From Paramacrobiotus metropolitanus (Eukaryota > Tardigrada > Eutardigrada > Parachela > Macrobiotidae): a stretch of 64,000 bases of DNA. This document shows positions 28,361-41,607 of this stretch, in pieces. The position numbers and the translations under genes are program-made. Where the stretch lies: assembly GCF_019649055.1 (NCBI RefSeq), contig NW_026570248.1, positions 620,001 to 684,000 of the forward strand. Direction: 5' to 3'. Position 1 is the stretch's first letter. Each line of letters begins with the position of its first letter. The notes under the pieces were generated by a model. It saw nothing but the letters and a program-made list of their open reading frames with translations, had not been told where the DNA came from and made no database searches.

Positions 28361-31300
28361 AGGGTAGTGGAAGCGGTTTAAAATTAGGGATTAACCGAGG
28401 TTGATTTACCGGTTAATCAGCTGATTTCAGTTTTTCCTTAATTGGTAGGAACAACGGTGGTGAGAGGAGGAGCCTTGGTAGTGGTACAGATGTTAGTGGT
28501 TGGTAGAATGTGCAGGAACACTGGTAGCGGGCGTGGTTTGGTATTAGTGCAATCACCATGCAGTATGCGCGTAACTAAACCGACATTCCATTTATTTGAC
28601 GGCACCAGCCGACGGCCATGCACATTGTTCAACATGCTATCAATCTTCTACAAATAGCGGACACGTGAAGAAATCAGTGGTCGGGACAGAAAGGGTGGTT
28701 GTCGGTTGGTCTCGCTTAATGAGTAAGCCGTCAATAAAACTGCACGCATCTTTGCGCAGTTCTTGCTTCAAGGTCTTTAGTTTAACTAGACTTTTGAGTA
28801 TTTTTAAGGAAATTTTAATTGGATGCTTAAATATAAAGAAAATGTAAGTGCTGATAAAACACTAGCAAAACTTGAAACTTGTGCTAGCGAAACTTTCCTC
28901 CTATCATCAGAATTAACTGCAATTTAAATCTAGGAATATTAAAAAAACGAAAAACAAATGTACAAAATAGACACACTGAAAAAACGAAAAGCCAAAATAT
29001 CCAAAAATAAGAAATCAAGAGACTCTGAAAAGGTTTGAAAAATAAAAATTACACAAGTACCCGAAAACCAAAATTTTAAAACAAATTGTACATTCCTAGT
29101 ACCACAATACTTGTCACTACCAGCACCGCTACCACAACAAGAGTCATAGCTATTACCAATTTATAGAACCAACCACAGCTTTTGCAGCTGTCAGTCGTTA
29201 TTATTTCTCCTATTATGCTTTCTTTATTCTGCGCTGTTGTGGTGTCGTTAAAAAACTAAAAATATTAAGTATTTCAGTTTCTAACTGATGCAAGCGCAAA
29301 GGCCTTTTCCAATCAAATCATATTGTAGTCATTACTGTACATAGGCGATAGCAGACTAAATCTATGAAAGTTTTATTCTACAAATGAAGGTTTTCGATAT
29401 AAGACTTACAGACCAGTGCTATTACGCTAACCGATAGCTTGCTGAAAACTTTTGAACATCAAAAGAACAAATGCCAATCTCGAACTACATGTTGCGTGTT
29501 CTTTGAATTAGAATCAAATCTCTCAGTTACCCGAATACAGGTAAACAAAATCTGTAACCGTACGTCAGCGATACTCCTTATCGTGCTTTATCGCTACCGT
29601 CGCTATCATGATAGCTCTCACCAGAGGAAGCCTGAAGAATTTACTCCTTTCGCTTAACAGCTTTGGTATGTGTGAGTGAGGTAGGTTACTATTACAGTTT
29701 TCAGTTGTTTTGGGCAACAAAATGTCGACGGAAAGGTTGTAAGTAATTATCTTATCTCTTCTCCCGCGTCTTCAAAATAATCAAAGACAAATAGGCTTGT
29801 AGAGGTTACTAATTAATTTACTAGCTTGATAGACAGACTCGCATGCCAACTGCTCGTAATAACAAAAACAAAATCACAACTAGTAAGTACATATCGCAAA
29901 AAACGAAATGTGATCCTTTTAGAGGTTCAGCATTGGTCAGTTTGTATTCACAATTTTGCGTAATTGTTTTTTCTATAAACGCTCCCCAGCCCGTGTTGTT
30001 TTGCTAAATGACTAACAGTATCAAAAACCGAAATGAGCAAGAAAATAGGTCCCAGCTCTGGTACCTTGCTGTTAAGTTGTTCTTATTGCATTCTGCAAGT
30101 TGCAAACATGTCTTATTTTTTAGCTGAGTATTTATTGCTATTATTGGTACATCAGCCCACTTTATTATCTAGCAGACCAAAAACACACTGGAGGTATAAT
30201 TTAGTCAACTCTTCAAATTCTGCCAAAATAAAATTTCATTCTTTGAAAATTTTTCAAGATCGAAATTATCTAACATGTCCTGTTTTATTGCTGTACGCAC
30301 TACCCGCTCGCACTAATCAGGTTCGCACAACAGCAAACACGAAAATATTTTTATATAATATTATTTTTATATAATATTTAGATTTGTACGCAAACGTTCG
30401 CCGAAATTTTACTGTTTACTTTCAAAGAACCAAAACGAAACATCTCTGTTTCTTCATACAGCAGCTGTAAATGCAAGTTCTAAACAAAACATGTTTAAAT
30501 CAAATATCACGACACACGCTATAGCCGTCCGTGCCGCTCAAAGTGGCATTACGTGTCACACGTGCACAAGTAGTTAAATTCCAGTTAAGCGCCTTTTTGG
30601 TGGCAAGCGCAAAAGAAAATATCCAGACTTATACCGTATCATTATTGTTAAATAGGTATAAGCTGAGACGTTTGTACAACTCATAGCGTTTCCTAAATAT
30701 TGACTGTAAACCCTTAATATTTTCTCAGCGAACCAAAGCATTGCAGTATAATGTAGGTCAAATTACAAATCAGCGTTACTTTGTTGCTCCACATGGAAAG
30801 TTAGTTAAATCTTTATTGCCACACGGTCTTGAATTTTTAGCTTATGATTATTCAACCGTTTTACATTATGCATATCGCAATTGATTAAGGTTAACTAAGA
30901 CGTCATGTTTTTACCCACAAAACGTAAAATGTATTTAGATATATCAATTATTTACAGAATGTAGCCATAGCGAGTTTAAAATGACCATACCTTCTCATTA
31001 AGCTTGCAGCGCAACTATTAAAGCAGTCAGACGCATCCAACATTTGATGACAGTAATGTCAAAACTTTTAAAATGAAGATCAGTGATCCCAAGACAAAAC
31101 TTTGTGAAGCAGTTCTTGTATCGTTCATTATTATTACACTAATTTTTGTAGTAATGTTCGAAACACTTTTCCGAACAAGTTACAAAGTTTAAATATTTAT
31201 CAACAATCGCACAGTACTAGAAGTCGAAAGCCCAAATAAGTGGGAACAAAACAACAGACAAAAATGTTTACTTCACAAAAATAATTCAATTTCCTGTATT

Positions 31301-34300
31301 AAACAAGGTAATGCAGGGTAAAAGCCTTGGTTATCTACAGCCACCAAGAAAATTTGACGTCAAATTTTAGTGAGATAAAATGCGGTGTCACAAAAATGTC
31401 GCACTGGAAACTGTTGCAGTTAATTTTTGGAATGATGTATACATATATATATATATATACATATGCATATCCACGTTGGACCAGTTTGGTGACATTTTTC
31501 TTGTCTACATGTGTTTGTGCCCTTTTCTTTCTGTAACTAAAAGATGACATTTATAAGAACGCAATTTATTAGCTGCAAATGGAAACTTGACTGTAGCTGG
31601 TATTTCCTACACTTCGTCCAACTTTATCCAGGCCGTAGGCTAATTTCTATGTGCCAATCCACTAAGAAGGTGGATGCTCACCATATTTAGCGTTGAGCAT
31701 TACTGGCGTCAAGTGTCGAGTACTAGCGTCAAGTATAATTAAAAAGGTTTGATTAAAAACTATCAATAAGTAAATGTAATCTTTAAGAGCGCATATGGCA
31801 GTGACTATCGTGCCAGCAAATTAAGAAACCACAAAAACAAACAATAGTTGATGTAAAATCAAATTTTTCAACCTTTTAAAGACGTAAAAATTGTGAACAC
31901 GTGCTCATTTTTTATGGAAGCAATTTACTCGTCTTCGCTTTGCTTAATGACAATTTCCTGAACTGACGTACGATAATTATCACAACTTCTTACCCGACAA
32001 ATTATTGACCGACAGTTCACTTTTATGCAGTTTTGCTACATGACCTCAAGAAAAACCGAGGATTGCTCCCCAAGGCACATATTTTTAAAATAATAGTGAA
32101 AAATGTCAGAGTGCAAGCCAAAGGTTGTTGTGGATATTGGCTCGTTTATAGCTAAATCGAAGAGGTTTATTACACGAATAGCAGTGTGTGATTGTGGCAC
32201 TGGCCTCAGCTATTGTTTCTGGTTTACCACTCCTGCAAACCTTAATCGTTACCAAGCCAACTTTCACAGTCAGTCTTGACATTCTCATGGGCTTGTGTGG
32301 TGAGCAATTCAGAATTTTTTAGTAAAGATTGGAGAACGCTCAGTACAACTGACATTTTACACAAATAACATTTGGAAAAGCAGAGCTTCGGGAGCATATT
32401 TCCCTGAAGTCATCAGTTGCAAAGAACTTGGTTGTCCTAAGTGCAAAGATCTAACCACGCAAGCACAAACAATACTTTTGAAAGCAAAACGTTTGCTAGC
32501 TGGCAAAACAGTGTAGATAAATTATGTTATTACCATTGGTTAATTAGGATGTGAGATCCACTTGAAGCACATATCCGAGTGCGCAACGCTAGCACATTAT
32601 GCACCTCTAAAACTGTTTGGACTGCTTCTTTGCTCCACGCATCCGTGCAAATCATGCACGGCCCCCATGGCAATGTCTATAGTCGTCAGCCTGTATCAAC
32701 GCTGACCGTTCGGGGTGGCGTGCTCGTTACAGTAATGCCTGTGGTCAATACGAGTCCTACCTAGGTCAACTCACCACTTCGAACCCCTAAAGCGAAGTAC
32801 TAATGGGCCGCAACTTTGATGATGAATCGCGTCAGAGTAAAACTAATCTGGTTGCTCTGTGGCTGCGTTTTTGTGTATGATGTAGCTTCGTGCTCATTTT
32901 AACCCACAGCAATTCAGTGACTTGTTGTTTTTCTTCCCTTTTGGTCGCTAAATGCCCACCTAAATGGGCACCTACAGCAAATCAAAGCTTGGTGGACGTC
33001 CACCGTAGCCATCACGAAAAACTACTACTTTTACTTCCACAAACCAATTTCCTTTCCTGGACTCAATTCAGCACAGCATATGTTATACACAGTGTCTCAA
33101 ATTTTTAAAACATTTTAAACCGTTTTTTCAAATACATCGCTAAAAAGCCAATAAGAAGGCAACACTTTGCCACGCCGCTTGTGTCACCGAACTACACCAT
33201 AAAACGGCGGTCATCGCCATGTATGTACGGCTGCGTTGTGGCTGTGCAAGTGGTAAATGTGCATAATGAAACAAAATCAACCTAAGGAACAATTTTAAAA
33301 GAAAAAGTAGACTTATTCAATTAAATTTAAGTGAATCATCATTATTTTGCGTTGCCGCATAAATGTGGTGGTAACACTGGTGGAGTGCAGTGGATAGGGT
33401 GGCATGGTGTGTAGTTCATCACGTTTTTTTAACGACGTTATTGTAAGGACACCGTTTCAAATTTTAAAAAAATTATTAGTATTGGACAGCGCATACAGTA
33501 CGCTATGTTGAAATGAGTAAGGGAAAAAGCGGAAGGAAATCGGTTTGTAGAAGCAGCAATACGTGATGACCCCTTTCAACAACCGTCACCCATTGACATA
33601 CTGCAGCCAGTTAAACGACCATATGAGTAGTGCGCGTATGAATTACTAATGTTTTTGAAAGTGATACTTCATAAAACGAATGAGTATTGCTAAAAAATTT
33701 TAACACTAATTTTACAAAAAATTAAGAAAAACAATTACAGATTTTTGTCTAATTTTGTACAATTATCGCAGCGTAGTCGTCCGTCAGGTTTGTGATTGGC
33801 GCAAAGAAAACTGTTTCTTGTTAATTTTTACTAAACCATGCTTCATAAGTGCACTAAAAACTTCGTTATATTATACTTCTTATAGAAATTGCAGCAAACG
33901 ACAGGGTAGAACCGTGCGTTAGCTATGCGTTTCGGGTTTCTTTACATTTTTTTCAAATTTTGGCAATTTTTTGAACGTTTTGCTTGATATAGCCTTTAAT
34001 ATTTTTTGCTTCTTGGCTATTGCTGCAAGATTGCCCTATCTTGCAAAATGTCAACATATTGTCCTAACTGTCAACTTTGCAGAATTTGTTTTCGATGACT
34101 TTCGGTAAGCTGTGAACTATTGACAATAGCTTACTGTACCAACTTATCTGCCAACAAAGGCTGATAAACATACTTCTACAATATCAAATCTCAACAAACG
34201 CTATATCATACAGTACAGAATTTCGGAAGTGATTTCTGTCGCCTTAGCAGTAAAACACGACAGTAGTGCACTCTTTTACCGTATGGAAAATGCTAGCGTG

Positions 34301-37300
34301 GTGGCGTTATAATCCAGATGTTTTTGAACGCCCGACTACCACTTTTTTCTGATGCCTGATTCATGCACCCCCTATTTTTGCCATCTTTCGAAAATTTATG
34401 CAAAAAAAATTTTTGTCTTACAATCTCGGCTTAAAGAAACATTTTATTTTTTATTGATTGAATCTATACAGTTCTAGATGCGTAAAATTTCGCAAAAAAC
34501 TGCGGTAAACGACTCAGCTCGCAGGAAGTATATACTTGTTGCAAAATCATTCGCAAAAAAATTCTGCTATAGTAGTCAACGTTCGTTACCCTTCGTTTTG
34601 TGGAACAGAAATGTATGCTAGCAACAATAAAAAATTGGATACCATTGCTAGGTTCGGCAAAGAGAAAAAATGCTTTCATGCTTTTATTTATCAGTTTTTA
34701 CATAATCAGAGTAGTCAACAATTTGTAATTTTGATAAAATTTTAATTTTGTTAACAAACTCAAATATCAGTCAGCCTTTTGTGTACAATGTTTCATTCAA
34801 CTGTGATCGCATACGTTTCAAGAGCACCATGCACTATGCAAAAAGCATTAACGGCTATCTTGCAAAACAGCCTTTTCTTATTTGTACAGCAATTCGTACT
34901 GTTAAATCAGTACTGATGGATAACATTTATTTTGCGGTTAAATTTGCAAAGTCATTCTTTCGGTTTCCTTTCTGGAACCAATTTTTTGTTTAAGCAAAAA
35001 ACTGATAAGACAAGCCAGATTTCAAATGGTTTGCGTAAAAGAACAGTAAGCATTTCACATTAAGAGGTTACCCTAACAAGCATAGGAACCCAGTTGTCTT
35101 TGGAGTCCAGACTGGTGTTTAGGCTTAAAGTGAAGCTTAGAGTATATTGCATTTTCATTTCATTTTTCGCTACCCCACTGATATAAAAGATAAGATTTAA
35201 AAACCACTCAAAAGTTTTCAGAGAGCTCAAATGCGCTCTAATAACGGTTTGTCTCAGCGGATGATGCTCCTGTCTGCGCTTTTAAACACGAAGCACAAGC
35301 ATTATGCTTTCGTTTCGAGCGTCGTATTCGGTTTTCGAACATTGCTTTTGGATCTTGAACACTATGTTCGTGTTTTCAATGAGAACCAACATCAGGAGAG
35401 TTAACATGATGCACCAAGACAAATGGATCGCCATAGTGCATCCCAGCTCTCTAATAATTTTGAGTACATATTAAATATTATCCTTCATATCAGCGGTACT
35501 GCAAAAATGGGATAAAATAGACTATATTATAAGCTTATTTTAAGCCTAAGCACCTGCCTGGAATCCAAAGACAACTGGGTCCTCATGCTTGTAAGTTCAT
35601 TACAATGGCATGCCACACTACCTTAGCGTTTCAAAAACTGAACAAAGCTAGCGCACGCGAAATATTTCAATTACAGTCATTTACTCATTTTTTTGTTTAA
35701 TGTAATAACTTAGTAATTTATTTGCAGTACTGCAATTAATAAGTCTGTCATTTTGACAACGATTATATAAAGTGCAGTGGCTATGACGACAGCCGCCGCC
35801 CAGCGCACATTGCAATCCACCTGTGCCTTTAAGCAACCCATATTTTTAAATCCTGCTTGTAACCGAAAAGCAGTAATTTGATAAGAATATATTTTTGTAA
35901 ATACTTTGAGCATACCATTATTCTATAGAGAAAAAATCGGCTATACTAAGTACTTTTTTTCCCAACAGGGTAAGCATTATCATTCTTTTGTAATAATTAT
36001 GTAAACTGAGTATTGCAAAGCATTCCGTTACACATACGCGCGCTCATCATATCAGTTTGGCAGATCAATATTTTATTGAGCGTGAGCGGTTGTATAGTGT
36101 GCACATCTTAAAACAGCATAATTTGTGATTTTGGTTTTACAAAGTCATAAAATTACTACTAGAGGATGTTTTACCTCAATTGCACAGAAAAATAAAAAAT
36201 CCTTCAGCGCACTATTTGGATGCAAAACAAAACTTTTTAGTCGCTAACGTAGCTGCAGCGAAGGCAGGATAGTGCTCATGGTTGAGGGAAGATCCGTATC
36301 TCTGATGCGTTGATGGGTGGGGTGCCTGATGTGCGCGTGGGCACGGCGTGGAACGCTATGTGTACTGTTTATCTAACCATTACAATAAAATGATAATACG
36401 AGTACGTACCCCGTTTTAAAAATAGTACTTTGTAAATCCAATTTTTCTACATAGAATGGTATGTCTCAAGTATTTAAGGAATTTATTCTTAATAAATCAA
36501 TGCTTGTGGGTTGCAATGTATTAGCTGTTAAGCTCAAAATTGTATACTGTTTACGTATAATACTGTATGGTGTACATTATTGTATACTTTACCCATCGTA
36601 CTAAGATGAGTCCCCTGTCACACAACAAGTTGTTTACATTCTTGCGGCGTGGAACAGCGCTCGAACATAAGCGCGACTACCTCGTCAATAATGCCATACA
36701 GCCTGAGCGGCTCGAATAATAAACTATTTAACACTGTGGGACTCATGTACAATACATATGAATTGCGCCTTATGAAGTACACTGTACACTACTGGAAGAT
36801 TTATTCTAACTATCTTTGGCTGTTCAGCATGATCCTGAGTATGCATTTTTTGTGGCATGGTGGAGCACTTTAATTATGACGCTACTGGCGCGTTGAAATT
36901 CCATTCAGTTAAATATTGCATTATTATTTCTACAGTTTGAGGATACTTATTTATTTATAGGACAAACAGGTATGGCTGTACCATGAACTGCCCACTTTCA
37001 TAACTATACTTTTATTGTGCGATTAATGTAACAGTGTTTCCAGCAGCTTATTGCGTGCACGCAAGCTAGTATGTACGTGTATGATTACGATAATTCTGTA
37101 ATCCATGCAGTTGATAATACAAACTAGGGTCTAAATTTGGTAATTTTAATGGAGATTTTGCATTGTATTTATGACGTTAAAAAGTCGTGTGTCACACACT
37201 TTAGACGCCATTAGCAAATATTGCTGAATTTCAACAAAGTAACTTAAAAATTTATACCTTGGTCACGTGATCTCAAGTTCGCATAGTTCAAATATCACTT

Positions 37301-37531
37301 AACCCAGGGTTTTTTTCTGAACAAAATTAGCTATAACAAGTTCATTTCTGGTAGGTACTTGTAAGATTGACTAAAACCTTAATTAATTAATTAGTGTAAT
37401 TAACTAGTGTGTAAACTAAAACACTTGGTTGCGATAAATGCAATGGTATTTTAGACTATATGTGTGACGTCATAAACTGCAATCTGGACGTGACAAAATC
37501 CAAAATCGCTTTGCGGGACGCCGTTTACTAC
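28361..37531 (-). repeat. Giant inverted repeat, right arm
   Basis: This 9,171-bp arm is the reverse complement of 18897-27890. It ends in CCGTTTACTAC at 37531. Near the centre the arms differ by true substitutions (for example five residues in a 65-codon frame at 27615-27812 versus 28635-28438), while the outermost 300 bp are almost identical. No intact gene is recognised. It carries a second copy of the relic ORF (32103-32515) and a (TA)n tract near 31445. The unique sequence leading to UBA3 starts directly after it. Confidence 0.93.
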
Positions 37532-38122
37532 ATTAAATGGATGGATGAACACAAAACTGAAAGTTCCCAAACGTTAATGAATGACGAAATTCACAACAGA
37601 GAGAGTATACGTACAAAGGCAAATAATTGAATGAAGGGAAACTTTTATTGCAGCGCAGCAGACGGCCATATGAATGGGCAGCAGACGCATCAAAACATTG
37701 GTGAGTCATTGCAGTGGCACAAATCAGTATGACCCGCCGCAGTACGAACAACAGTACAAGGCTTTTAATACCGTTTCAAGTTTCAACCGTTTATATCGGT
37801 TTACGTCTTTGTAGACATCCGAGTTGAGCTGTAAAGCAACTGTCTGCAATTTCGATAAGCCTGGAAGATCTTCCTTAATCATTCTCGCTGCGGTTTGCGA
37901 TAACAACCGAAAGCGGAAAAAATATCGTGGTGAGTGCTTGTAGTCTGCAGTCTCCCGACTCGGATATCCAGCGTCAGTCCAGGAGTTCTGCAGTACGCAC
38001 TGAGGCCATTGACTGGTACGGTACAAGAAGGATAGCTTTTTTTAGTTACGTAGTGAGTGTTTAACTTCAACCATTTCATAACCAGGGAAAATATCTCCAG
38101 AAGAGTTCGTACGGTATTTCAT
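37532..38122 (+). promoter_or_regulatory. 5' flank of UBA3
   Basis: About 590 bp between the right end of the palindrome and the UBA3 start. It begins ATTAAATGGATGG, matching words in the flank of the left arm. I see no other structure; promoter and 5' UTR are presumed here. Confidence 0.4.
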
Positions 38123-40534
38123 ATGCAAAAAATGGCATCAGAAGAAATTGACAGCGGAGACGACGATTTCAACATGAACGAATTCAGTGGAACGACCAGT
38201 GACAGCCGACTGCGCGCTCTGAATAATTTACTGCAGCGGCCTATGCTTCCAGGTTTGGCGCTCCCGGATTTTGAAGGCTGTCCGGAGGTAGGCAACCAGA
38301 TCCGTCAACCTTTTCTTATACGTTTTGATTGAATCAATGCAAGTACAAGCGGGCTTCCTCACATGCGAAGAACACATTGCAATTCTCAGTTCACCAGTCA
38401 AGCCTAAAGCGATGCTAATAATAATAATAATACAGAATCAGATATGACTGTCTGATATAATTTTGATGCTTAAACCTATCTGTATATATTCGGTATTACT
38501 GTAGTGCTTATGTCGTTATTGCAGCTGGTCAATTTTATGCGCGAGAACTGCAAAATCCTCGTTGTTGGAGCAGGTGGTTTGGGATGTGAACTGCTCAAAG
38601 ATTTGGTATTCCAGTGGTTTCTTTTTTTGTTATGAATCTGTAAGATACTCAGGTCACGCCTGGATCACGTCAATTTTTTTTGTTACAATTTACAGGCTTT
38701 ACTTGGATTCCGGCAGCTGACCGTAATCGACATGGACACGATTGATCTATCCAATCTTAACCGACAATTTTTGTTCAGGTAGACAAAACGAGTGCAAATG
38801 TGTGTTACCAAATCAAAACATTTCTTGGAACATTTTCCAATTTGAAATATCTGACAGGCCAAGTGATATCGGCAAAAGCAAGGCCGAATGTGCTGCTCGC
38901 TTCATCAACGAAAGAGTGCCACAGTGTCGAGTGGAAGCGTAAGAACGGCTGTTCATGATATTTTTCTGCGGTTGTTTAGTTACATATTTTTTCTGTGATA
39001 TGCAGTCTCTGCAACCGAATTGAAGATTTTGATGAGGATTTCTATCGAGGTAAAAAGACAGACGGTTACTGTACTGTTTTTCACAGTCGCGAATGAGATG
39101 ACCAGCTTGCAGTATATATTTCCGTCGCTTGTATTACAGGATTTCGTATTGTTGTCTGTGGTTTGGATTCCGTTGTGGCGCGAAGATGGATGAATGGAAT
39201 GCTGGTGCATATAAAAACATGCAGATTCCTTCAAGGCGATAAATTTGTACTTTAAGTTTATATGTTTTTAGCTTTCTCTGCTTTCGTTCGATGAGGATAG
39301 CAACCTTGACCCAAGCACCATCATCCCGCTCGTTGATGGTGGAACCGAAGGATTCAAGGGCAATGTCCGAGTCGTGACCCCTGGTATTAGCGCTTGTTTG
39401 GAATGCTCTTTGGACCTCTATCCTCCCGCTGTGAGTTTGGCCATATTTCAACAGACAAGAAGCGTTTCTAATATGTATCGTCTATAAAGGTCAATTTTCC
39501 CATGTGCACTATTGCTCATACTCCTCGTTTACCTGAACACTGTATTGAGTACGCGAAAATTTTACTGTGGCCGAAGGAAGAGCCATTTGGGGGTAATGAT
39601 CGATTATCTTGCTAATAATCTTACTGGTTACATGTCAAGAAAAGCATGCTTTCTTTTCTTAGTGGGTGTGAACGTAGATGGAGATGATCCGCAACACGTA
39701 ACCTGGATTTGGCGAAAAGCGGAAGAGCGAGCAAAAGAGTTTGCCATTCAGGGCGTCACGTACCGTTTGACGTTGGGTTTGTTTCTTTAATTTCAAAGAT
39801 CGTTTTAGAGGATCAATAATTTCCAGCTACGTGCCTTATGCCGTTTCTTTTTGCAGGAGTTGTCAAGCATATTATTCCTGCAGTTGCCTCCACTAACGCG
39901 GTAGTTGCTGGTAAATTTAACTTATTGATTCTTTTTTTTGTATTTTGTTTTAATCAATTTCGTTTATTACTGCTAGCTATATGCGCCTCGGAAGTTTTCA
40001 AGATCGCGTCATCCATGTATTCACCTGTCAGCAATTTCTTGTCCTTCAATGATGTCGATGGGATATACACGAATACTTTCCAGATGGAACGAAATGTAAG
40101 CACTGGCTTATTTTTTATCATTCTTATTAACAGCAACACTCAAGTATCGAAATTGTAGCCGGACTGTTTGGCCTGTTCCCAAATGTCGGTTACTTTTGAC
40201 GTGGATTTCACCAAAACCTTGGGAGACTTCATCGAGTCTTTGAAAGTCAATCCAAAATTGTATGATACCATCATGGACTAGGGGTTTTAAGTGAGCATTA
40301 CTTAAATTCAATCATTTTTTGATTTCCTTTAGTCAGATGAGGAATCCGGCTGTAACCGCATCCATAGAAGGAAAACAACGAACCCTGTATATGGCCAGCC
40401 TCGAGCAACAAACGAAAGGAAATTTGGAAAAAACGTTATACGATCTGGGTTTAAAAAGTGGTCAGGAAGTGGTAATTGCGGACATTACTTCTCCCGCTGC
40501 TAAAGTGTTTCACCTGCGATCTCTACATAACTAA
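38123..40534 (+). CDS. UBA3: NEDD8-activating enzyme E1 catalytic subunit
   Basis: With NAE1 this protein adenylates NEDD8 and takes it on a cysteine, then hands it to UBC12 for cullin neddylation. Thirteen exons: 38123-38287, 38525-38605, 38696-38778, 38858-38938, 39006-39049, 39140-39204, 39272-39430, 39490-39592, 39663-39776, 39857-39910, 39977-40095, 40159-40259, 40333-40534. All are in phase, giving 456 residues, the normal length. Motifs: nucleotide-binding [34 protein letters not shown], the catalytic Cys in [17 protein letters not shown], and CxxC zinc cysteines (C-LEC near residue 207; CLAC near 355). The C-terminal ubiquitin-fold domain is [19 protein letters not shown]. The start could also be the next ATG at 38132. 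Introns are 60-240 bp. Confidence 0.96.
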
Positions 40535-41145
40535 TGTGAAGTTTACGTTTTTGCCGCTTTTTTGTTTGGATCAAATTTTGATGTGATTAGAAATGATTTT
40601 TCCGCTGTACTCTGAGCTTGAAAACACTGTCCTTTTTAGAAGGCAAATAGCACAGATTTCTAACAAGAAAATTTAGAATAAGGTTTCAAATCTGTGGAAA
40701 CTAACTCCGGGCACCCAAGGATTTGACACGGAGCTCCATCGCTCAACCCCTATTACAAAATTACCAATTTGACCAAAGGCTACTTATTACACAAATTCTT
40801 TTATTATTTACTAACAAGTCACAACCAGGTAAGTACTCGTACACTGTACAACAAAGTTCGAACAATACCAATTCAAAACGTCCATATTTCAAAGAAAAAG
40901 AGCAAACATTCTAAAGGTTAACCCTTTGCCAAAAAAAACTCACGTTCGTGATGGAAAGTTTAAAAGTACATCCCGACATCCGAATGTAATAACATCAAAG
41001 TGCCTTTTCTTTTCTTGAAAATGATGAGATACGAAATCAGTAAATCCATAATAATTATCGTTATCCTCCAAAAAAGCGGCGTATTCAAAATTCATCCGTC
41101 CACAATTAAAAAACCGTTCTCCTTCCAGTACTTCTATATGAATTC
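40535..41145. other. Convergent intergenic region UBA3 / POLR2H
   Basis: About 610 bp of 3' flanks. A minus-strand open frame of 69 codons directly follows the POLR2H stop (41149-40940), but it has no start ATG of its own near the gene and no recognisable content, so I treat it as 3' UTR. Confidence 0.45.
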
Positions 41146-41607
41146 TCAAAAAGCCAGCTTTTTCATTAGGAGATAGACGTTGCTGTCGACCTCAAACGAC
41201 AACAAATTGCTGGCGTCTCCGTGCAAACGCATGAGCAGTCCGCCGTAGGAGACATAGGCCGCCAGTCGCCCAGACTCACTCGAAGCATCGTCTCCTTCCA
41301 GACGGTAAACTTTACCGTACATGATGTACTCATACTGTTCCGCTCTCGGGAATTTAGAGATGTCGCGATATTCCCCATCCTCGGGCATTTCCCGGTCCGT
41401 GCTGTCGCCCAGCGAACTGGCCACCACCATACGGAATTTTTCCCCAAGTTCCATGGGGTAAATCTGAGTGTTCACATCCAGAATCAAATCCATTTTAAAA
41501 GACTCACTTTCACAGAACAATCGGGACACTCGATCGAACTTCTTGCCATCAGGATCGATATCTTTGACATCGAAAATATCTTCGAATATGATTCCACTGG
41601 AAGCCAT
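41146..41607 (-). CDS. POLR2H: RNA polymerases I, II and III subunit RPABC3 (RPB8)
   Basis: Small subunit shared by the three nuclear RNA polymerases. It is a single exon of 153 residues, close to the animal length of 150. The sequence follows the family end to end: [66 protein letters not shown], and the C-terminus YLLMKKLAF. The ATG at 41607 is chosen because the upstream in-frame residues are hydrophobic and not family-like. Lack of introns is unusual among its neighbours but not suspicious for so short a gene. Confidence 0.97.
   Translation of the reverse strand: MASSGIIFEDIFDVKDIDPDGKKFDRVSRLFCESESFKMDLILDVNTQIYPMELGEKFRMVVASSLGDSTDREMPEDGEYRDISKFPRAEQYEYIMYGKVYRLEGDDASSESGRLAAYVSYGGLLMRLHGDASNLLSFEVDSNVYLLMKKLAF

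Noticed and set aside
18897-37531. Palindrome as a pure long-read or amplification artefact
   Set aside because: Both outer sides continue into different unique genes at matching arm ends, and the inner arms differ by substitutions. An adapter or amplification chimera would give one-sided flanks and only read errors. Not fully excluded; raw reads would decide.
18897-37531. Polinton/Maverick or virus-like element in the middle region
   Set aside because: The size is similar, but I find no polymerase B, packaging ATPase, capsid or integrase, and Polintons have short terminal repeats and not 9-kb arms.
40940-41149. 69-codon frame directly after the POLR2H stop
   Set aside because: It starts at a non-ATG codon overlapping the stop and resembles nothing; more likely 3' UTR.
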